From positions 1-64,000 of the forward strand of contig CAWBGY010000007.1 in NCBI GenBank assembly GCA_963788505.1: a stretch of DNA of 64,000 bases, read 5' to 3'. The notes beneath the pieces were generated by a model. The model saw only the letters and a list, made by a program, of their open reading frames with translations. It did not search any database and was not told the DNA's origin. The position numbers and the translations under genes were made by a program. Positions 8,528 to 18,909 of this stretch are shown here, piece by piece. The DNA comes from JAIQFF01 sp963788505 (GTDB taxonomy: Bacteria; Acidobacteriota; Terriglobia; Terriglobales; Acidobacteriaceae). Each line of letters starts with the position of its first letter. The first letter of the stretch is position 1.

Positions 8528-11224
8528 ATGAAAGTAGCGATCTCAAGATTTGTGGTAGTGGCCGCAATCGCGGCGCTGGTGGTGGTGTGCGGAGTTACGC
8601 CGGTCCTGGCGCAGAGCCCGAGTTTTACCGACTTTCATTCGGTGGCAGGCCTTACGCTCAATGGGAATGCAGCAAACGTCAGCACGACGTTGCAGCTCAC
8701 TGATAAGGTTGCGAACCAGACTGGATCGGCATGGTTCAACACGCCGCAGCCCTTTGCCAACGGGTTTGACACAACGTTTACATTTCAGCTTACTGGAGGC
8801 ACCGGCGCGGATGGTATCGCATTTGTCATCCAGAACGCCCCGACATCTCCGCTTCACGCAATAGGTTACACCGGTGGGAACGGTGGTGCGCTTGGCTACG
8901 GAGGTGACGATGGCAACTCACAGCCCGGGACAGGTATTCCCGCCAGCGTCGCTTTTGAGTTCGATACCTATCAGAATGGTTGGGATATGGACGCCAACCA
9001 CGTCGCCGTGCAGAGTTGCGGAGCCTTACCCAACACTTCGCACCATGTGAGTTCTTGCCCTGCCACGGGTGGTGCCAATATCGATCCCAGGCACGGTTAC
9101 GCTGCATCTACGACTTCTTTTTATGGCACGCATGCGGCAGAGATCAAATACAACCCGCCCAGCACAAGTTGTGCGGCGGGAGCCGTCTGCAACAATCTGT
9201 TTATATATGTGGACCAACAGCAGGTGCTGGCGGTAGCGGTTGACCTGACCAGCTTGATCGGCAGCGTTCCCGCGTACGTTGGCTTTACGGGAGCGACAGG
9301 CGGTAACACTAACATTCAGAATATCCAGGCCTGGACCTACAATCCGTTCACAGTGGTGACCGGAACCCAGATAGACCCAAACAACCCACAGAGCCTCAGC
9401 CAGTCAACCATTCTCAACAATGCTCCAGGAAAACACGTGGAGTTCGGTTTCGATTTCAGCTCGGTGCCAAACTTGCAACTGCAGGGCGGTACCACTCCTT
9501 TCATCGGCTTTAGCGGAATGACTCCGGCTCAGTACATAACCCTGGTGCATGGCACGGCCCTGGATGGCACTACTTGCCTGACTGCCGCCGGCCTGAAGGA
9601 CGCGAACAATAACGCCCTCTGTCTGCTGACTGCTCTCACTGCTACCACCAGTGCCGACTCGACCCCTTCAGGCAAAAACCTGCCCCAATCCACATGCAGT
9701 CCAGGCCAAGGGAGCGATGACATTATCTGCGCACGAAATATTCTGCTCAGCCAGACACTGGACCTCGATCCAACCCAGAGCCCCAATCTGTTGAACAATG
9801 TGCTCACCATACCGGCCCACACCGCTCCCGGACTGGCAGAGTTCGACGACTTCGGAGCATGCGACGTAATGCACGGTTTCCCGCTTCACGATCCGCTACA
9901 GGACAAGCCGTGCCCGCGCAGTATCATGAGCGGCATCCAGGATGGACCAGCAAAACTTGGCGGGACACCGAAACCCGCCGGGTCCTCGGTGGTCTTTAAT
10001 TGCTGCCGACCGGAGTGGGTAGCGCCAGCGGCGCCAGCCCCCGTCAGTCTATGGAACACCACTAACAGTGTTCCAGTGAACTTTAATTACCCAACAATAC
10101 CGGCGTCGATGCACCCGGCTCAGGCCCTCGGCGTGCTCTATGGGGCTGCGCCACAAAGTATCGCGGTAAATTCGATTGATACGACCATCCCCTCCTATCC
10201 CGGTGAGCAGATCGCACTGGCTGGCGCATGCCCTGCTACCTCAGACTGGACGCAGCAACCAGCGGTTCCTTTCAATGTTACCGGCTCCCTAGGCCAGTTC
10301 AATACCACTGGAAGCGCGACCGGAACCGCGTCAACCATTACGGACGGCCTTTACAATTTGCTGTACGCCGTGGTGGACTGCGACGAATTCATCAACCTGG
10401 CCTACCCTCCAACCATCAACTTTGGAGCGGCTGGGATAGGTCCGAACGAAGCACAATGGAACTCCGCGCCTTTCGGTGTGGACACCATGGCACCAACCGT
10501 TACCGCGCCCGTCCTGAATCCGCCGGGCGGCTATTACGCCGTAGGCACGCCGGTAACCGCGTCCTATACCTGCAACGATCCTCTTAAGAGCAATTTCGCG
10601 TCGGGGATTGCATCCTGTGTGGATAGTTTTATGGGACATGGGGGGGGCAATCCTAGCGTCGTCGTCACCAACACCACAGTGCCTACCTCGGCACTTGGGC
10701 CGCAGACGTTCAACGCAAACGCGACAGATGTGGCTGGCAACCCCGCCGTCCAGCAGTCTGTGTCGTATCAAGTCGTCGGAGGCGCTGATCTCGGGGTAGG
10801 GATGCTGGGAAATCTCCTGGTCAAGCCTTTGCAGACCATCACCTACGTCATTGGGGTAGCGAACTCAGGACCAACCCCCGCTTTCGGAATAGTGGTAAAC
10901 GACACTATTCCCGCAGGCACCCACTTTACGCGCGCTGGCTATGCGATCGATTCTTGCACTTTTGGCAGTGGACCGCCAAGTTGCTCGATCGTACCGCCAA
11001 CAACCTCCTGCGGGAGCACCTCGGGGAGCTGCACCATCGCGGGCTCGCTGCCCGTCTGGACCAAGAAGAATCCGATCGGAATTCTGGTTCAGATTACGGT
11101 CACAGTAAACGCGGGCGTGTCGAATACCACGCTCAAGAACGTGGTCTCGGTGAGCGGTGGAACCAATGCAGATCCTAATTTGAAGAACAACACCGCGAGC
11201 TGGCCAACAATAGTCTCCAGGTAA
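8528..11224 (+). CDS. Large secreted L-type lectin-domain protein with DUF11 C-terminus
   Basis: 898 aa preceded by GGGGGATTT as ribosome site. A signal peptide occupies about residues 1-29 (VVVAAIAALVVVCGVTPVLA). Residues about 32-275 resemble an L-type (legume-like) lectin beta-sandwich: FTFQLTGGTGADGIAFVIQN, the GGALGYGG segment, FEFDTYQNGWDMDANHVAV, and VYVGFTGATGG-like strands. The middle is a long Cys-containing region of unknown fold. Residues about 650-750 look Ig/HYR-like, and about 752-898 match DUF11 (ITYVIGVANSGPTPAFGIVVNDTIP, ending LKNNTASWPTIVS). No anchor is visible. It probably binds polysaccharide at or outside the cell surface. The start follows a long gene-free gap and the gene ends in a strong terminator, so it is likely monocistronic. 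Confidence 0.82.
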   Translation: MKVAISRFVVVAAIAALVVVCGVTPVLAQSPSFTDFHSVAGLTLNGNAANVSTTLQLTDKVANQTGSAWFNTPQPFANGFDTTFTFQLTGGTGADGIAFVIQNAPTSPLHAIGYTGGNGGALGYGGDDGNSQPGTGIPASVAFEFDTYQNGWDMDANHVAVQSCGALPNTSHHVSSCPATGGANIDPRHGYAASTTSFYGTHAAEIKYNPPSTSCAAGAVCNNLFIYVDQQQVLAVAVDLTSLIGSVPAYVGFTGATGGNTNIQNIQAWTYNPFTVVTGTQIDPNNPQSLSQSTILNNAPGKHVEFGFDFSSVPNLQLQGGTTPFIGFSGMTPAQYITLVHGTALDGTTCLTAAGLKDANNNALCLLTALTATTSADSTPSGKNLPQSTCSPGQGSDDIICARNILLSQTLDLDPTQSPNLLNNVLTIPAHTAPGLAEFDDFGACDVMHGFPLHDPLQDKPCPRSIMSGIQDGPAKLGGTPKPAGSSVVFNCCRPEWVAPAAPAPVSLWNTTNSVPVNFNYPTIPASMHPAQALGVLYGAAPQSIAVNSIDTTIPSYPGEQIALAGACPATSDWTQQPAVPFNVTGSLGQFNTTGSATGTASTITDGLYNLLYAVVDCDEFINLAYPPTINFGAAGIGPNEAQWNSAPFGVDTMAPTVTAPVLNPPGGYYAVGTPVTASYTCNDPLKSNFASGIASCVDSFMGHGGGNPSVVVTNTTVPTSALGPQTFNANATDVAGNPAVQQSVSYQVVGGADLGVGMLGNLLVKPLQTITYVIGVANSGPTPAFGIVVNDTIPAGTHFTRAGYAIDSCTFGSGPPSCSIVPPTTSCGSTSGSCTIAGSLPVWTKKNPIGILVQITVTVNAGVSNTTLKNVVSVSGGTNADPNLKNNTASWPTIVSR

Positions 11225-11249
11225 GAAGGTGCAGTGTCTCGCTAACCAA

Positions 11250-11278
11250 GGCCGGGCCGAACAGGCCCGGCCTTTTTT
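11250..11278 (+). terminator. Rho-independent terminator after the lectin gene
   Basis: A perfect 9-bp stem, GGCCGGGCC (11250-11258) and GGCCCGGCC (11264-11272), with loop GAACA is followed by six T residues. It lies 26 bases after the stop of the lectin gene. Confidence 0.93.
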
Positions 11279-11315
11279 CGTTGGGAACCGCCGAACTGCC
11301 AGTCAGGGCAGGCTT

Positions 11316-14300
11316 TCAGTTTTTCGTGGGCGCAAACTGCGAGGCTTGGGTAACCAGGGATTTAAGATCGGCGCGCTCCAACAGCTTTTCCGCGCCGGGC
11401 TCTTTGCGCATCTCATCAATCAGGCTGAGGGCCTGCCGATAGTGCGTGGACGCCTCGGCGGCGTTGCCCCCCAGGCGGAGCGCGTTGCCCAGCAGATAAT
11501 GAATGCGGGCACTTAAATATCGCGATCCCAGCTTCTCGCTGGTGCTCAAAGCGGTCTGCAGCTCCTGTTGAGCATGGGAATAGTCCTTGCTTTCGATCAT
11601 CGCTTCTGCCATGTCCACCGAACTCTGCAGTGAGAGATATTTCAGGCCGCGGCTGTTGGCCTGCTGGGCCAAGTTGCGAAAATCGACGACGGTCTGGCCA
11701 TGCCCTTCAGCCAGCGCCGCCTCGGCAAGGTGCAATTTCGAAATCAGGATCTGGTCCGGGTCCGTGCCCCGCGAGGCCGCGCGCAGCGCCTGTTCATAGA
11801 AACCCCTGGCCGCTTTCCAGTCCCCGCGATAACGCTGCACGTTTCCTTGCGTGTTCAGGATTTCCGCCTGAGCGATATCATTCTTCAACGTTATTGCCAT
11901 GCTCTGGGCTTCCTGCAGCAGAGGCGCGGCCTCGGACCCGCGTCCGGCCTGGGCCAGGGCTTCTGCAAGATCGTTGAGCAGCTCGACCATGTAGCTGCTG
12001 CGGTCGCCAACATCCCGGTAACCTTTCACGGCGTCTTGCAGGTCACTCACGGCGGCCCCCAGGCGGCCCTGATACTCAAACACCATTCCAATATCATGAG
12101 ATTCTTCAGCTACACCCCGAGTGTCCCCGTCTTTCCGCCGGAGATCCAAAGAGCGCATAAAGGCCGGGAGCGCCTCATCGTACCGGCCAGTGTTGATATA
12201 AACCTGACCGATGCTGGCCAGGGTTTCGGAGATCGCGTCCGTCGATTTGAGTTTCTCGCGCAACTGCAGCGCCTGCTGGAAGTAGGTGAGGGCGTCTGTG
12301 TTGCGCCCTTTTCCAGATACACGCTGCCAATGTTGTTCAGGCAGATGGCCTGCAGGCTCTCGTTCCCGAGATCGCGCTCCGATCTGCAGGGCTTCCTTGT
12401 ACATTTTCAGGGCCTGCTCATGGTCGCCGCCGGAGTCGTAGAAATTTCCCAAGTCGATCAGGGTGTCGCCCAAGCCGCGCCGGTCGCCGATTTCACGCCG
12501 AATGTCCAGCGCCTCCTGATAGCTGGCCAGAGGCATCTTTGGTCTTGCCGAGCGCAGCTTGCGCCGAGGCCATTTCGTTCAGGCTAAGAGCCAGGCCCCG
12601 CTTCTGACCGATACTCCGCCAGATGGTGAGGGCCTGCTGCTCGTTACGCACGCTTTCCTCGGGCTTGCTCAAATTGTCGTAAGCCACCGCCATAAAGTGG
12701 AGGCTGGAAGCCTTTTGCTCCTGGTTATCCAACTGGACCGCCAGGCTGTAAGCGCGATTCAGGGGATCGAGGCTGCCCTGGGGGTCTCCACTCTTGATGT
12801 CAAGCCATCCCAGTTCAATGGTGGCCCTGACGTCCTTCGGATTCGCGGTCAGCAGCTTCTGGTAGTAATCGCGGGCCTTGGTCAGGTTTCCAGAGTCCTT
12901 ATAGAGGCCGGCCAGCGTCGATTCCACGTCTGAGTTGCCGGGCGCAGCCTGGACCAGCTTTTCATAGGCCTTGATCGCTTCGGGATAGTTCTTTGTAACT
13001 TGCGCGCGAATGGCAGAGATCAGATATTTCTCCGCCTCGGGAAGGTCCTGGCTCAGGGTCACGGCTTTTTGAGCGGACTGCTCCGCCTGGTCGTCATAAC
13101 CCAGACTGCTGTAGGTCTGAGCCAGCCGGGAGAAGGCCAGTGCGAACGAGGGGTCTTGCCTGGTCGCTTCCTCAAATTGTTTCTGTGCGTCAAGGTTCTT
13201 GCCGTCCCGCTGAAAAACTATGCCCTGGTTGTAGGCGCGCAGCGCATCCACCGATTGCGAAGCCGGCTGGAAGGAACTGGCCTTCAACTGCTTGAGGACG
13301 TCTTCGGGAAGCGCCAGTTTCTGACGGATCGATTCGGCCAGTCCGTCGATGGCTTTCGGGATTTCTTTCTCGCTGGGCACATCGATTTTCGAGCGGCACC
13401 GAGCGATCGTTCTTGATGTCCTGCAGCGTGGCATCGATGCGGATCTGCTCGCCAAACCTCGCGTACTGCCCCCACACCACCCGGTCGGCCGTTGGTGGAG
13501 CTCGCCACCCGGCGAATCGTGGTCGGATCGAGCGCGGTCGCGGACGAAATACGCAGGTCAGTGTAGATCTGGTGCAAAACGTTTGGACTGACCGTGCGCA
13601 ACTGCGATGACTGTCCGACATCTGTACTCAGCATTTCGGCTATGCTTGGCCCCAACCAGTCGAGGCTCGGATCGCCGGAAGCGTTGCGAAAAGGCAGGAT
13701 GGCGAGGGAAACGACTGGCCCGGTCGGCGCCTTTGTGTTCGGGCTGAACAAGACTCCGCGGAATACGAAGCCCACGATGGCGAGGACGATGACGGCCGCT
13801 GCGGTCCCGAACCAATGCCAGGGGAAGCTTCGTCCCCAGGGCCGGACGCCGCTGGGAAAGTGCAAGGTGGCGGCGGCGTGCCCGCCCTGCCAGGCGTCCA
13901 GATCGGCGAGAATTTCCGCCGAACTCTGGTAACGCAGCTTCAGGTCAGGCTCCATGCATTTGCCGACGATATTGCTGAGCGGCTTCGGTATGGAGGCATC
14001 GTGGCTCGATACCGGGGCGGCCCGCTCCTGGGTGCGCTTGAGCAGGCTGGCTACCACGCTGTCGGCCTTGTAGGGCATCTTGCCGGTCAGCAGTTCGTAA
14101 AAAATCAAGCCCAGCGCGAACACGTCGGAGCGCTGGTCCAGGTCCTTGCCCAGGGCCTGTTCCGGCGACATGTAGTCCATGGTGCCGACCAGTGCGCCGG
14201 TCTGGGTCATGCCATCGCCTTCGAGGGTGCGGGCCAAGCCGAAATCCATGACCAGAATCCGGCCGGTCTTGTCGCGCATGATGTTTTGCGGCTTCAGGTC

Positions 14301-15035
14301 GCGGTGAATGATGCCGGCGCTGTGCGCGGCTTCCAGCGCGCGGCAGGTTTGCTGCATGATTTCTACCGCTTCGTTAGGTTCAAGTTTTCCCTTCTGCTGC
14401 ATCAGGCCGCGCAAGTCCTCACCCTCGACGTACTCCATGGTGATGAACTTCATGCCGTCGGCTTCGCTCAGGTCGTAGATCCGGATGACATTCTTGTGGG
14501 TGACCTGGGTGGCGAGAAGCAGTTCCTGCTTGAAGCGGTCAATGATGGCCTGGTGGCCGGCCAACTCGGGCCGGATCACTTTCAGCGCCACCATGCGATT
14601 CAGTTCGCGGTCCCGCGCCTTGTAAACCGCGCCCATCCCGCCTTCGCCGAGGATTTGCAGGATTTCGTAACGCTGGCCGAGAATCGCGCCCGGCTGCAGC
14701 ATGGACGGGTTGCTTTGGGATCTCTGTACCCGCGGCGGCGCGGGCTTGCCCGGGCCGGTGCCGCCATCGATCATGGTCGGAGAGTCGGGACCCAAGCCGT
14801 CCACCATGGTCGGCGAATCCGAGGGATTGCTCCCGGGAACGTCCACGATGGTCGGAGAGTCCGAGGAGGGCACACTCGTGCTCTGGCCGGGGATATCGAT
14901 CAGGGTTGGCGAGTCCGAGGGCGGAGCAGCGCCGGGGGATGAGCTGTCGCCCTTGGAAGGCGTGCGTACCGCCGCACCGCCTTCGCCAGGTTCTGAAGGC
15001 TTTCCATCCGGGCGGCCTCGGGAGAACTCTTCCAT
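11316..15035 (-). CDS. Ser/Thr protein kinase with TM helix and TPR sensor domain (frameshifted)
   Basis: PknB-type kinase, about 1,238 aa once three single extra bases are removed. Residues 1-110 are disordered and repeat DSPT(L/I/M)(I/V)D four times (from 41, 59, 73 and 84). The kinase domain runs about 121-385: GEGGMGAVY, K152, HRDLKPQN (244-251), DFG (264-266), SPEQ. One membrane helix follows (WFGTAAAVIVLAIVGFVF), then a TolB-N-like segment and about 20 TPR units to the C-terminus. The frame breaks lie near 13490 (extra G), 13390 (extra A in a run) and 12535 (extra T), with a compensating pair at about 12300-12375. The kinase part itself is intact. Such proteins are common acidobacterial signalling receptors; ligand and targets are unknown. 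Confidence 0.85.
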
Positions 15036-15227
15036 GAATGATCTCGGCCCGTGACGGGGAACGGAAGCTCCTTAAGGCAACCCCGGGTTGCACACACGAG
15101 CCCAAACGCGCGGAACCAGTGGGGGCGGCGGCCCGCGAGGTGACAAGTATATAACGTAGTTCCGCCAGTGTCAGCCGCGGGTTACCGGGAAGTGAACAGG
15201 CTCGAAAGGCCCTGCCCGGGCTGGGTT

Positions 15228-15297
15228 TGGAGGACGGACGTCCCCGCCCGTCAGGAAGTTGGCTTGTGCCGGACGGGCAAGGACGCCCGTCCTCCAC
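15228..15297. repeat. Dispersed palindromic element, TGGAGGACGG family
   Basis: It begins TGGAGGACGGACGTCC and ends GGACGCCCGTCCTCCA, so its two ends are near-inverted copies. It lies directly before kdsB and, if translated, would give a false 52-residue N-terminal extension. Related copies lie at 42036, 42174 and 55012. Confidence 0.8.
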
Positions 15298-15323
15298 CTG
15301 ACGTGTCATATGATGGTGAGCCG

Positions 15324-16046
15324 ATGCGAACCGTTGCCGTCATCCCCGCCCGTCTGGCCTCCACCCGGCTGCCGCGCAAAGCGCTGCGCGAGATTGCCGG
15401 GAAACCCCTGATCGGCTGGGTTTACGAAGCGGTCCGGTCTTCGCCCGTGCTCGACGACGTGATCATCGCCACCGATTCCGATGAAATTCTCGCCGTCTGC
15501 CGGCGCCACGGCTGGAAGGCCCAGATGACCTCCACCGCGCACCGCAGCGGCACCGAGCGGGTGCGCGAGATTTCGCAGTCGGTTGCGGCCGATGTTTACC
15601 TCAACATCCAGGGCGATGAGCCCATGACTCGGAAGGAGCATGTCGCCGGGCTGATTGAAGTCATGCACGATCCGGCGGTGCAGGTAGGAACTCTGATGAC
15701 CGCGGCGGTCGCTGCCGACATTGCCAATCCCAACGCCGTCAAGGTGGTCATTGATTCCGAGCGACGGGCGCTTTACTTCTCCCGCGCGACCATCCCCTAT
15801 GATCGCGACGGCGCGGAACCGAAATATTTCAAACATCTCGGCTTCTACGCCTATCGCAACCCCGCGCTGGACCGCTTCGTCGCCCTTCCCGAGTCTTCGC
15901 TCGAACGCTGCGAGCGCCTGGAGCAGTTGCGCTTCCTAGAAAACGGAATCCCTATTTACGTGGCCGAGACCCCGCATGACACCGTGGGGGTAGATACAGA
16001 GGAAGATCTGCGGCGCGCGGAAGATTTCTTGCGCTCCGCTTCTTAG
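15324..16046 (+). CDS. kdsB: 3-deoxy-manno-octulosonate cytidylyltransferase (CMP-KDO synthetase)
   Basis: Activates KDO with CTP to CMP-KDO for lipid A/LPS inner-core synthesis in the cytoplasm. 240 aa. The start MRTVAVIPARLASTRLPRK contains the nucleotide-binding motif of the family, followed by IIATDSDEI, HRSGTERV, LNIQGDEP and a C-terminal HDTVGVDTEEDL. The ATG at 15324 has GGTGAG six bases upstream; the frame stays open back to 15168 only because of a dispersed repeat, so that longer start is rejected. It implies an outer membrane with LPS. It converges on the M48 protease gene. Confidence 0.95.
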   Translation: MRTVAVIPARLASTRLPRKALREIAGKPLIGWVYEAVRSSPVLDDVIIATDSDEILAVCRRHGWKAQMTSTAHRSGTERVREISQSVAADVYLNIQGDEPMTRKEHVAGLIEVMHDPAVQVGTLMTAAVAADIANPNAVKVVIDSERRALYFSRATIPYDRDGAEPKYFKHLGFYAYRNPALDRFVALPESSLERCERLEQLRFLENGIPIYVAETPHDTVGVDTEEDLRRAEDFLRSAS

Positions 16047-16098
16047 ATTCTCCAAAGCCTTTCGCTTCCTTGCTGGAAATTGGGTGGCATCTGACCTG

Positions 16099-16126
16099 GC
16101 ACGAGCGGGACGCTCGCGCCCACATA
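16099..16126. repeat. Half copy of the GCACGAGCGGGACGCTCGCGCCCACA element
   Basis: It contains the hairpin CGAGCGGGACGCTCG followed by CGCCCACAT, between the convergent stops of kdsB and the M48 gene. The same sequence type forms the ends of the element at 59556-59652. Confidence 0.6.
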
Positions 16127-16127
16127 T

Positions 16128-17288
16128 TCAGCGACTTGAGATCGCGGGCTGAACTTTGGCCCAGGCGCGGGCCGCCGCGACGCGCCGCGAGATAGCAGGA
16201 TGCGAATGGAAAAACCATTCCACCCAACGAGCAGGGGAACGTTCCGCCAGATTTTGCGCCGCCAGTTTGTCCATGGCGGAGATGAACGGCTCAACCGCGG
16301 GAATGGAGCGGAACGCGTAGCGGTCCGCCTGGCGTTCGTTAAAACGCGAGTAAGCGTTGAGCAGCGGCATCACCATGAGGGAAAGCACGGTGGCCACCAG
16401 CATTAATAAGGGGAGATTGGCAAAATCGGATTGGATCTCGAACATATGCAGCCGGTCCACTGCGTAGTGCAGGACCCAATTTGCCGCCCAGAACCCGACA
16501 AACGTGATCCCCGCCTGCACCAGGATGCTCTTGAAGATGTGGCGATGCACGTGGTGTCCAAGTTCGTGGGCCAGCACGGCTTCGATCTCGTCCGTGGAGT
16601 AGTTCTCAAGCAGAGTATCGGCGAGAATGATCCGGCGGGTGTTGCCCAGGCCGGTGAGGGCCGCATTCGCCTTCTTGCTTTTTTCCGAAAGCTTCCATTG
16701 ATAAACGCCGCGAATCCGGGTCCCCGCCCGCTCGCCCAACCGCACCAGCCGGCTCTTCAATTCTTCATTTTCCAGCGGCGCAAATTTGTAGAAAATTGGA
16801 AACAGGACCACCGGAGCCAGTTGCGCCAGCAGCACGAACAATCCCAGGAACGCCGCCCAGGCAATCAGCCACCAGTGCTCCGGCGCCTGGCGCATGATGA
16901 AATACAGCAACTCGGCCACGATCGCGGCCAGCACAAGCCCCACCATGAAGCCTTTGCTCTCGTCCCAAAGCCAGGCGCGCAACCGCATATTGGACAGGTG
17001 ATATCGATGTTCGAGACGAAAACTGTAGTAGTCCAGGCCCAAGCCGAGCACTTTGGCCAGCGCCATCAGCATCAGCACGTACAGAAACAGGGCCAGGCCG
17101 TAGTGCTGGAATGTGGCTTCGTAGGCCAGGTCCCGAAGGGCCCCGCTCCATCCGGTGACCAGCAATGCCGCCATCAGGGCCACGCCCAGCACAAAATCGG
17201 CAATGCCGAGCCAGCGCCGGATGCGGTTGTAACGCCGCGCTTCAGGCGAGTCGGCGGGAACTGGAATGGTGGCGGCTGCTGAAACCAT
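16128..17288 (-). CDS. M48 family zinc metalloprotease (Ste24/CAAX prenyl protease 1-like)
   Basis: 386-aa polytopic membrane protease. The catalytic motif is HELGH in VLAHELGHHVHRHI (about residue 245), with the third zinc ligand Glu in NERQADRYAF. At least six hydrophobic segments surround it, including LALFLYVLMLMALAKVLGL and LIAWAAFLGLFVLLAQLAP near the N-terminus. The GLGNTRRIILADTLLE segment before the active site is typical of Ste24 homologs. Bacterial members are thought to act in membrane-protein quality control; the substrate here is unknown. It is the last gene of a leftward block after manB, with a 95-bp gap. Confidence 0.92.
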   Translation of the reverse strand: MVSAAATIPVPADSPEARRYNRIRRWLGIADFVLGVALMAALLVTGWSGALRDLAYEATFQHYGLALFLYVLMLMALAKVLGLGLDYYSFRLEHRYHLSNMRLRAWLWDESKGFMVGLVLAAIVAELLYFIMRQAPEHWWLIAWAAFLGLFVLLAQLAPVVLFPIFYKFAPLENEELKSRLVRLGERAGTRIRGVYQWKLSEKSKKANAALTGLGNTRRIILADTLLENYSTDEIEAVLAHELGHHVHRHIFKSILVQAGITFVGFWAANWVLHYAVDRLHMFEIQSDFANLPLLMLVATVLSLMVMPLLNAYSRFNERQADRYAFRSIPAVEPFISAMDKLAAQNLAERSPARWVEWFFHSHPAISRRVAAARAWAKVQPAISSR

Positions 17289-17383
17289 TTTTTGCCTGGT
17301 TGATTATCGTATCGCCGAAAACCAAATGCGAGACTCGGAAGGCCAATGGTTATCCGTGTCTTCCGCGTTGTCAACGGCTTTTC

Positions 17384-18799
17384 CTACGAAGCGGTGTCCC
17401 GGACGAACGCCTCCGAGAGGGAAAGAATCTCCGCCACCAGTTCAGGGGAGGCTGCCTCGGAATAAACCCGTAGCAGTGGCTCAGTCCCGGACATTCGAAA
17501 CAGCACCCAGGGCTCGGCTCCATTGCCGTTTTTGGAGGCGTCCAGGAAGAACTTTACTCCGTCGAGCCCCTCCTTCTTTTTGATGGAGTAGCGGCCAAGA
17601 TGGTTCGTCTGGTCGGAACCCGCCCGCCGCACCGCGCTTTGCTTCATCTCTTCGGTAATATGCAGATCGCGGCGCCCATAGTAGTGGGGCCCGTATTCGC
17701 GCTGCAGATCGGCGACCAGTTGCCCCAGCGGCTTGCCCTCCTCGGCCATCACGTTGGCCAATAACAGGCAGTTGAGCGTACCGTCGCGCTCCGGCAGATA
17801 GCGGGAATATCCGATGCCGCCGGACTCCTCTCCCCCGACCACGATTTCGTGCTCCATCATGAGGTCCGCAATGTACTTGAATCCGATTGGACACTCGATC
17901 AGTTTCCGCCCGTGCCTGGCGGCGATGCGGTCCACCATGCCGGTGGTGTTGAAGGCACGCACCACGTCACCGGGCCACTTTTTTCGCTCCAGTACCCAGC
18001 GCAGAAGGACGGCGAAGCACTTGTGTGAATCCACGAAACTGCCGTCTTCGGCAATGGCGCCGATGCGGTCGGCGTCGCCGTCAGTGGCCAGCCCGGCATG
18101 GCATCTTTCTTTCAGCACTGTCTGCCGCAACATTTCGATGTGGGGCTCGATAGGCTCCGGATTGATCCCCGGAAACAGCGGATTCAACTCCTGGCGGATC
18201 GCGACACAATCAATGCCACGCTTCTGGAAAATCTTTGTCAGCACGCCGCGGCCTGAACCGTACATCGAATCGACCGCGAACCTGAATTTTGCCCGGGCAA
18301 TGAGATCGAGGTCCGCAAACCGGCAGATGGCCTCTATATAGGCTGGTTTGAGGTCGACTTCGTTAATCGGAGCCGCCGAGCCTTTGGGCATGGCGCCGCC
18401 GTTGACTTGCTCTTCGATCACCTTCATGATGGCGGGCGTGGCCGAGCCGCCAAACTTGGCTTTGAATTTCACCCCATTCCAGTTCCACGGATTGTGACTG
18501 GAAGTGACTACCACTCCACCAGCAGCGCCTTGGGCTTTCACCGCAAGCGAAATCGCCGGCGTCGGAGCGGAGTCCGAAGTAATCTGTACTGGAATTCCCG
18601 CCCCGGCAATGGTTTCGGCCGCCACCCGGGCGGCGTGCTGCGAAAGAAACCGGGTGTCGTATCCGATAACAACGCCGCGAGCGGCATCTTCATGACCGAG
18701 AACGTACGCCGCAATCCCGCCCGCCACGCGACGAACATTGTCGAAAGTAAAATCGTCCGCAATAATGCCGCGCCAGCCGTCGGTGCCAAACTTGATCAT
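17384..18799 (-). CDS. manB: Phosphomannomutase/phosphoglucomutase
   Basis: Alpha-D-phosphohexomutase of 471 aa converting hexose 6-phosphate to hexose 1-phosphate. Visible motifs in order are MIKFGTDGWRGIIADDF, the catalytic serine loop VVTSSHNPWNWNG, the metal-binding DGDADRIGAI, the sugar-binding GGEESGGIGYS, and the phosphate-binding RMSGTEPLLRVY near the C-terminus. All key parts are present. Together with manA and manC it completes the route fructose 6-phosphate to mannose 6-phosphate to mannose 1-phosphate to GDP-mannose, so mannomutase activity is the likely role, though glucose phosphates may also be used. Confidence 0.92.
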   Translation of the reverse strand: MIKFGTDGWRGIIADDFTFDNVRRVAGGIAAYVLGHEDAARGVVIGYDTRFLSQHAARVAAETIAGAGIPVQITSDSAPTPAISLAVKAQGAAGGVVVTSSHNPWNWNGVKFKAKFGGSATPAIMKVIEEQVNGGAMPKGSAAPINEVDLKPAYIEAICRFADLDLIARAKFRFAVDSMYGSGRGVLTKIFQKRGIDCVAIRQELNPLFPGINPEPIEPHIEMLRQTVLKERCHAGLATDGDADRIGAIAEDGSFVDSHKCFAVLLRWVLERKKWPGDVVRAFNTTGMVDRIAARHGRKLIECPIGFKYIADLMMEHEIVVGGEESGGIGYSRYLPERDGTLNCLLLANVMAEEGKPLGQLVADLQREYGPHYYGRRDLHITEEMKQSAVRRAGSDQTNHLGRYSIKKKEGLDGVKFFLDASKNGNGAEPWVLFRMSGTEPLLRVYSEAASPELVAEILSLSEAFVRDTAS

Positions 18800-18802
18800 A
18801 TG

Positions 18803-18909
18803 CAGTCTTCAGTCGTCGGTCGTCAGTCGTCAGCGGACACTCGCGAGTCGTCAGAAAGCCGTCAATTCTGTGATTTTGCTGACGACCGGCGACTGATGAC
18901 TGACGACTG
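18803..18909. repeat. GTCGTCAG-rich inverted repeat between manC and manB
   Basis: Left part CAGTCGTCGGTCGTCAGTCG and right part near 18877-18909 (CTGACGACCGGCGACTGATG and on) are inverted relatives built from the unit AGTCGTC. The whole 110-bp manC-manB gap is this element. A degraded relative (GACCAACGACCAGCGGCGAA) may lie at 50639, upstream of coxB. Confidence 0.65.

Noticed and set aside
13815..14942. A 375-aa plus-strand open frame opposite the kinase-TPR gene
   Set aside because: Antisense to an intact kinase domain; no domain signal and a composition typical of reverse-strand reading.
15168..15323. N-terminal extension of KdsB
   Set aside because: The extra 52 residues come from a dispersed palindrome, and the conserved MRTVAVIPARLAS start has its own ribosome site.
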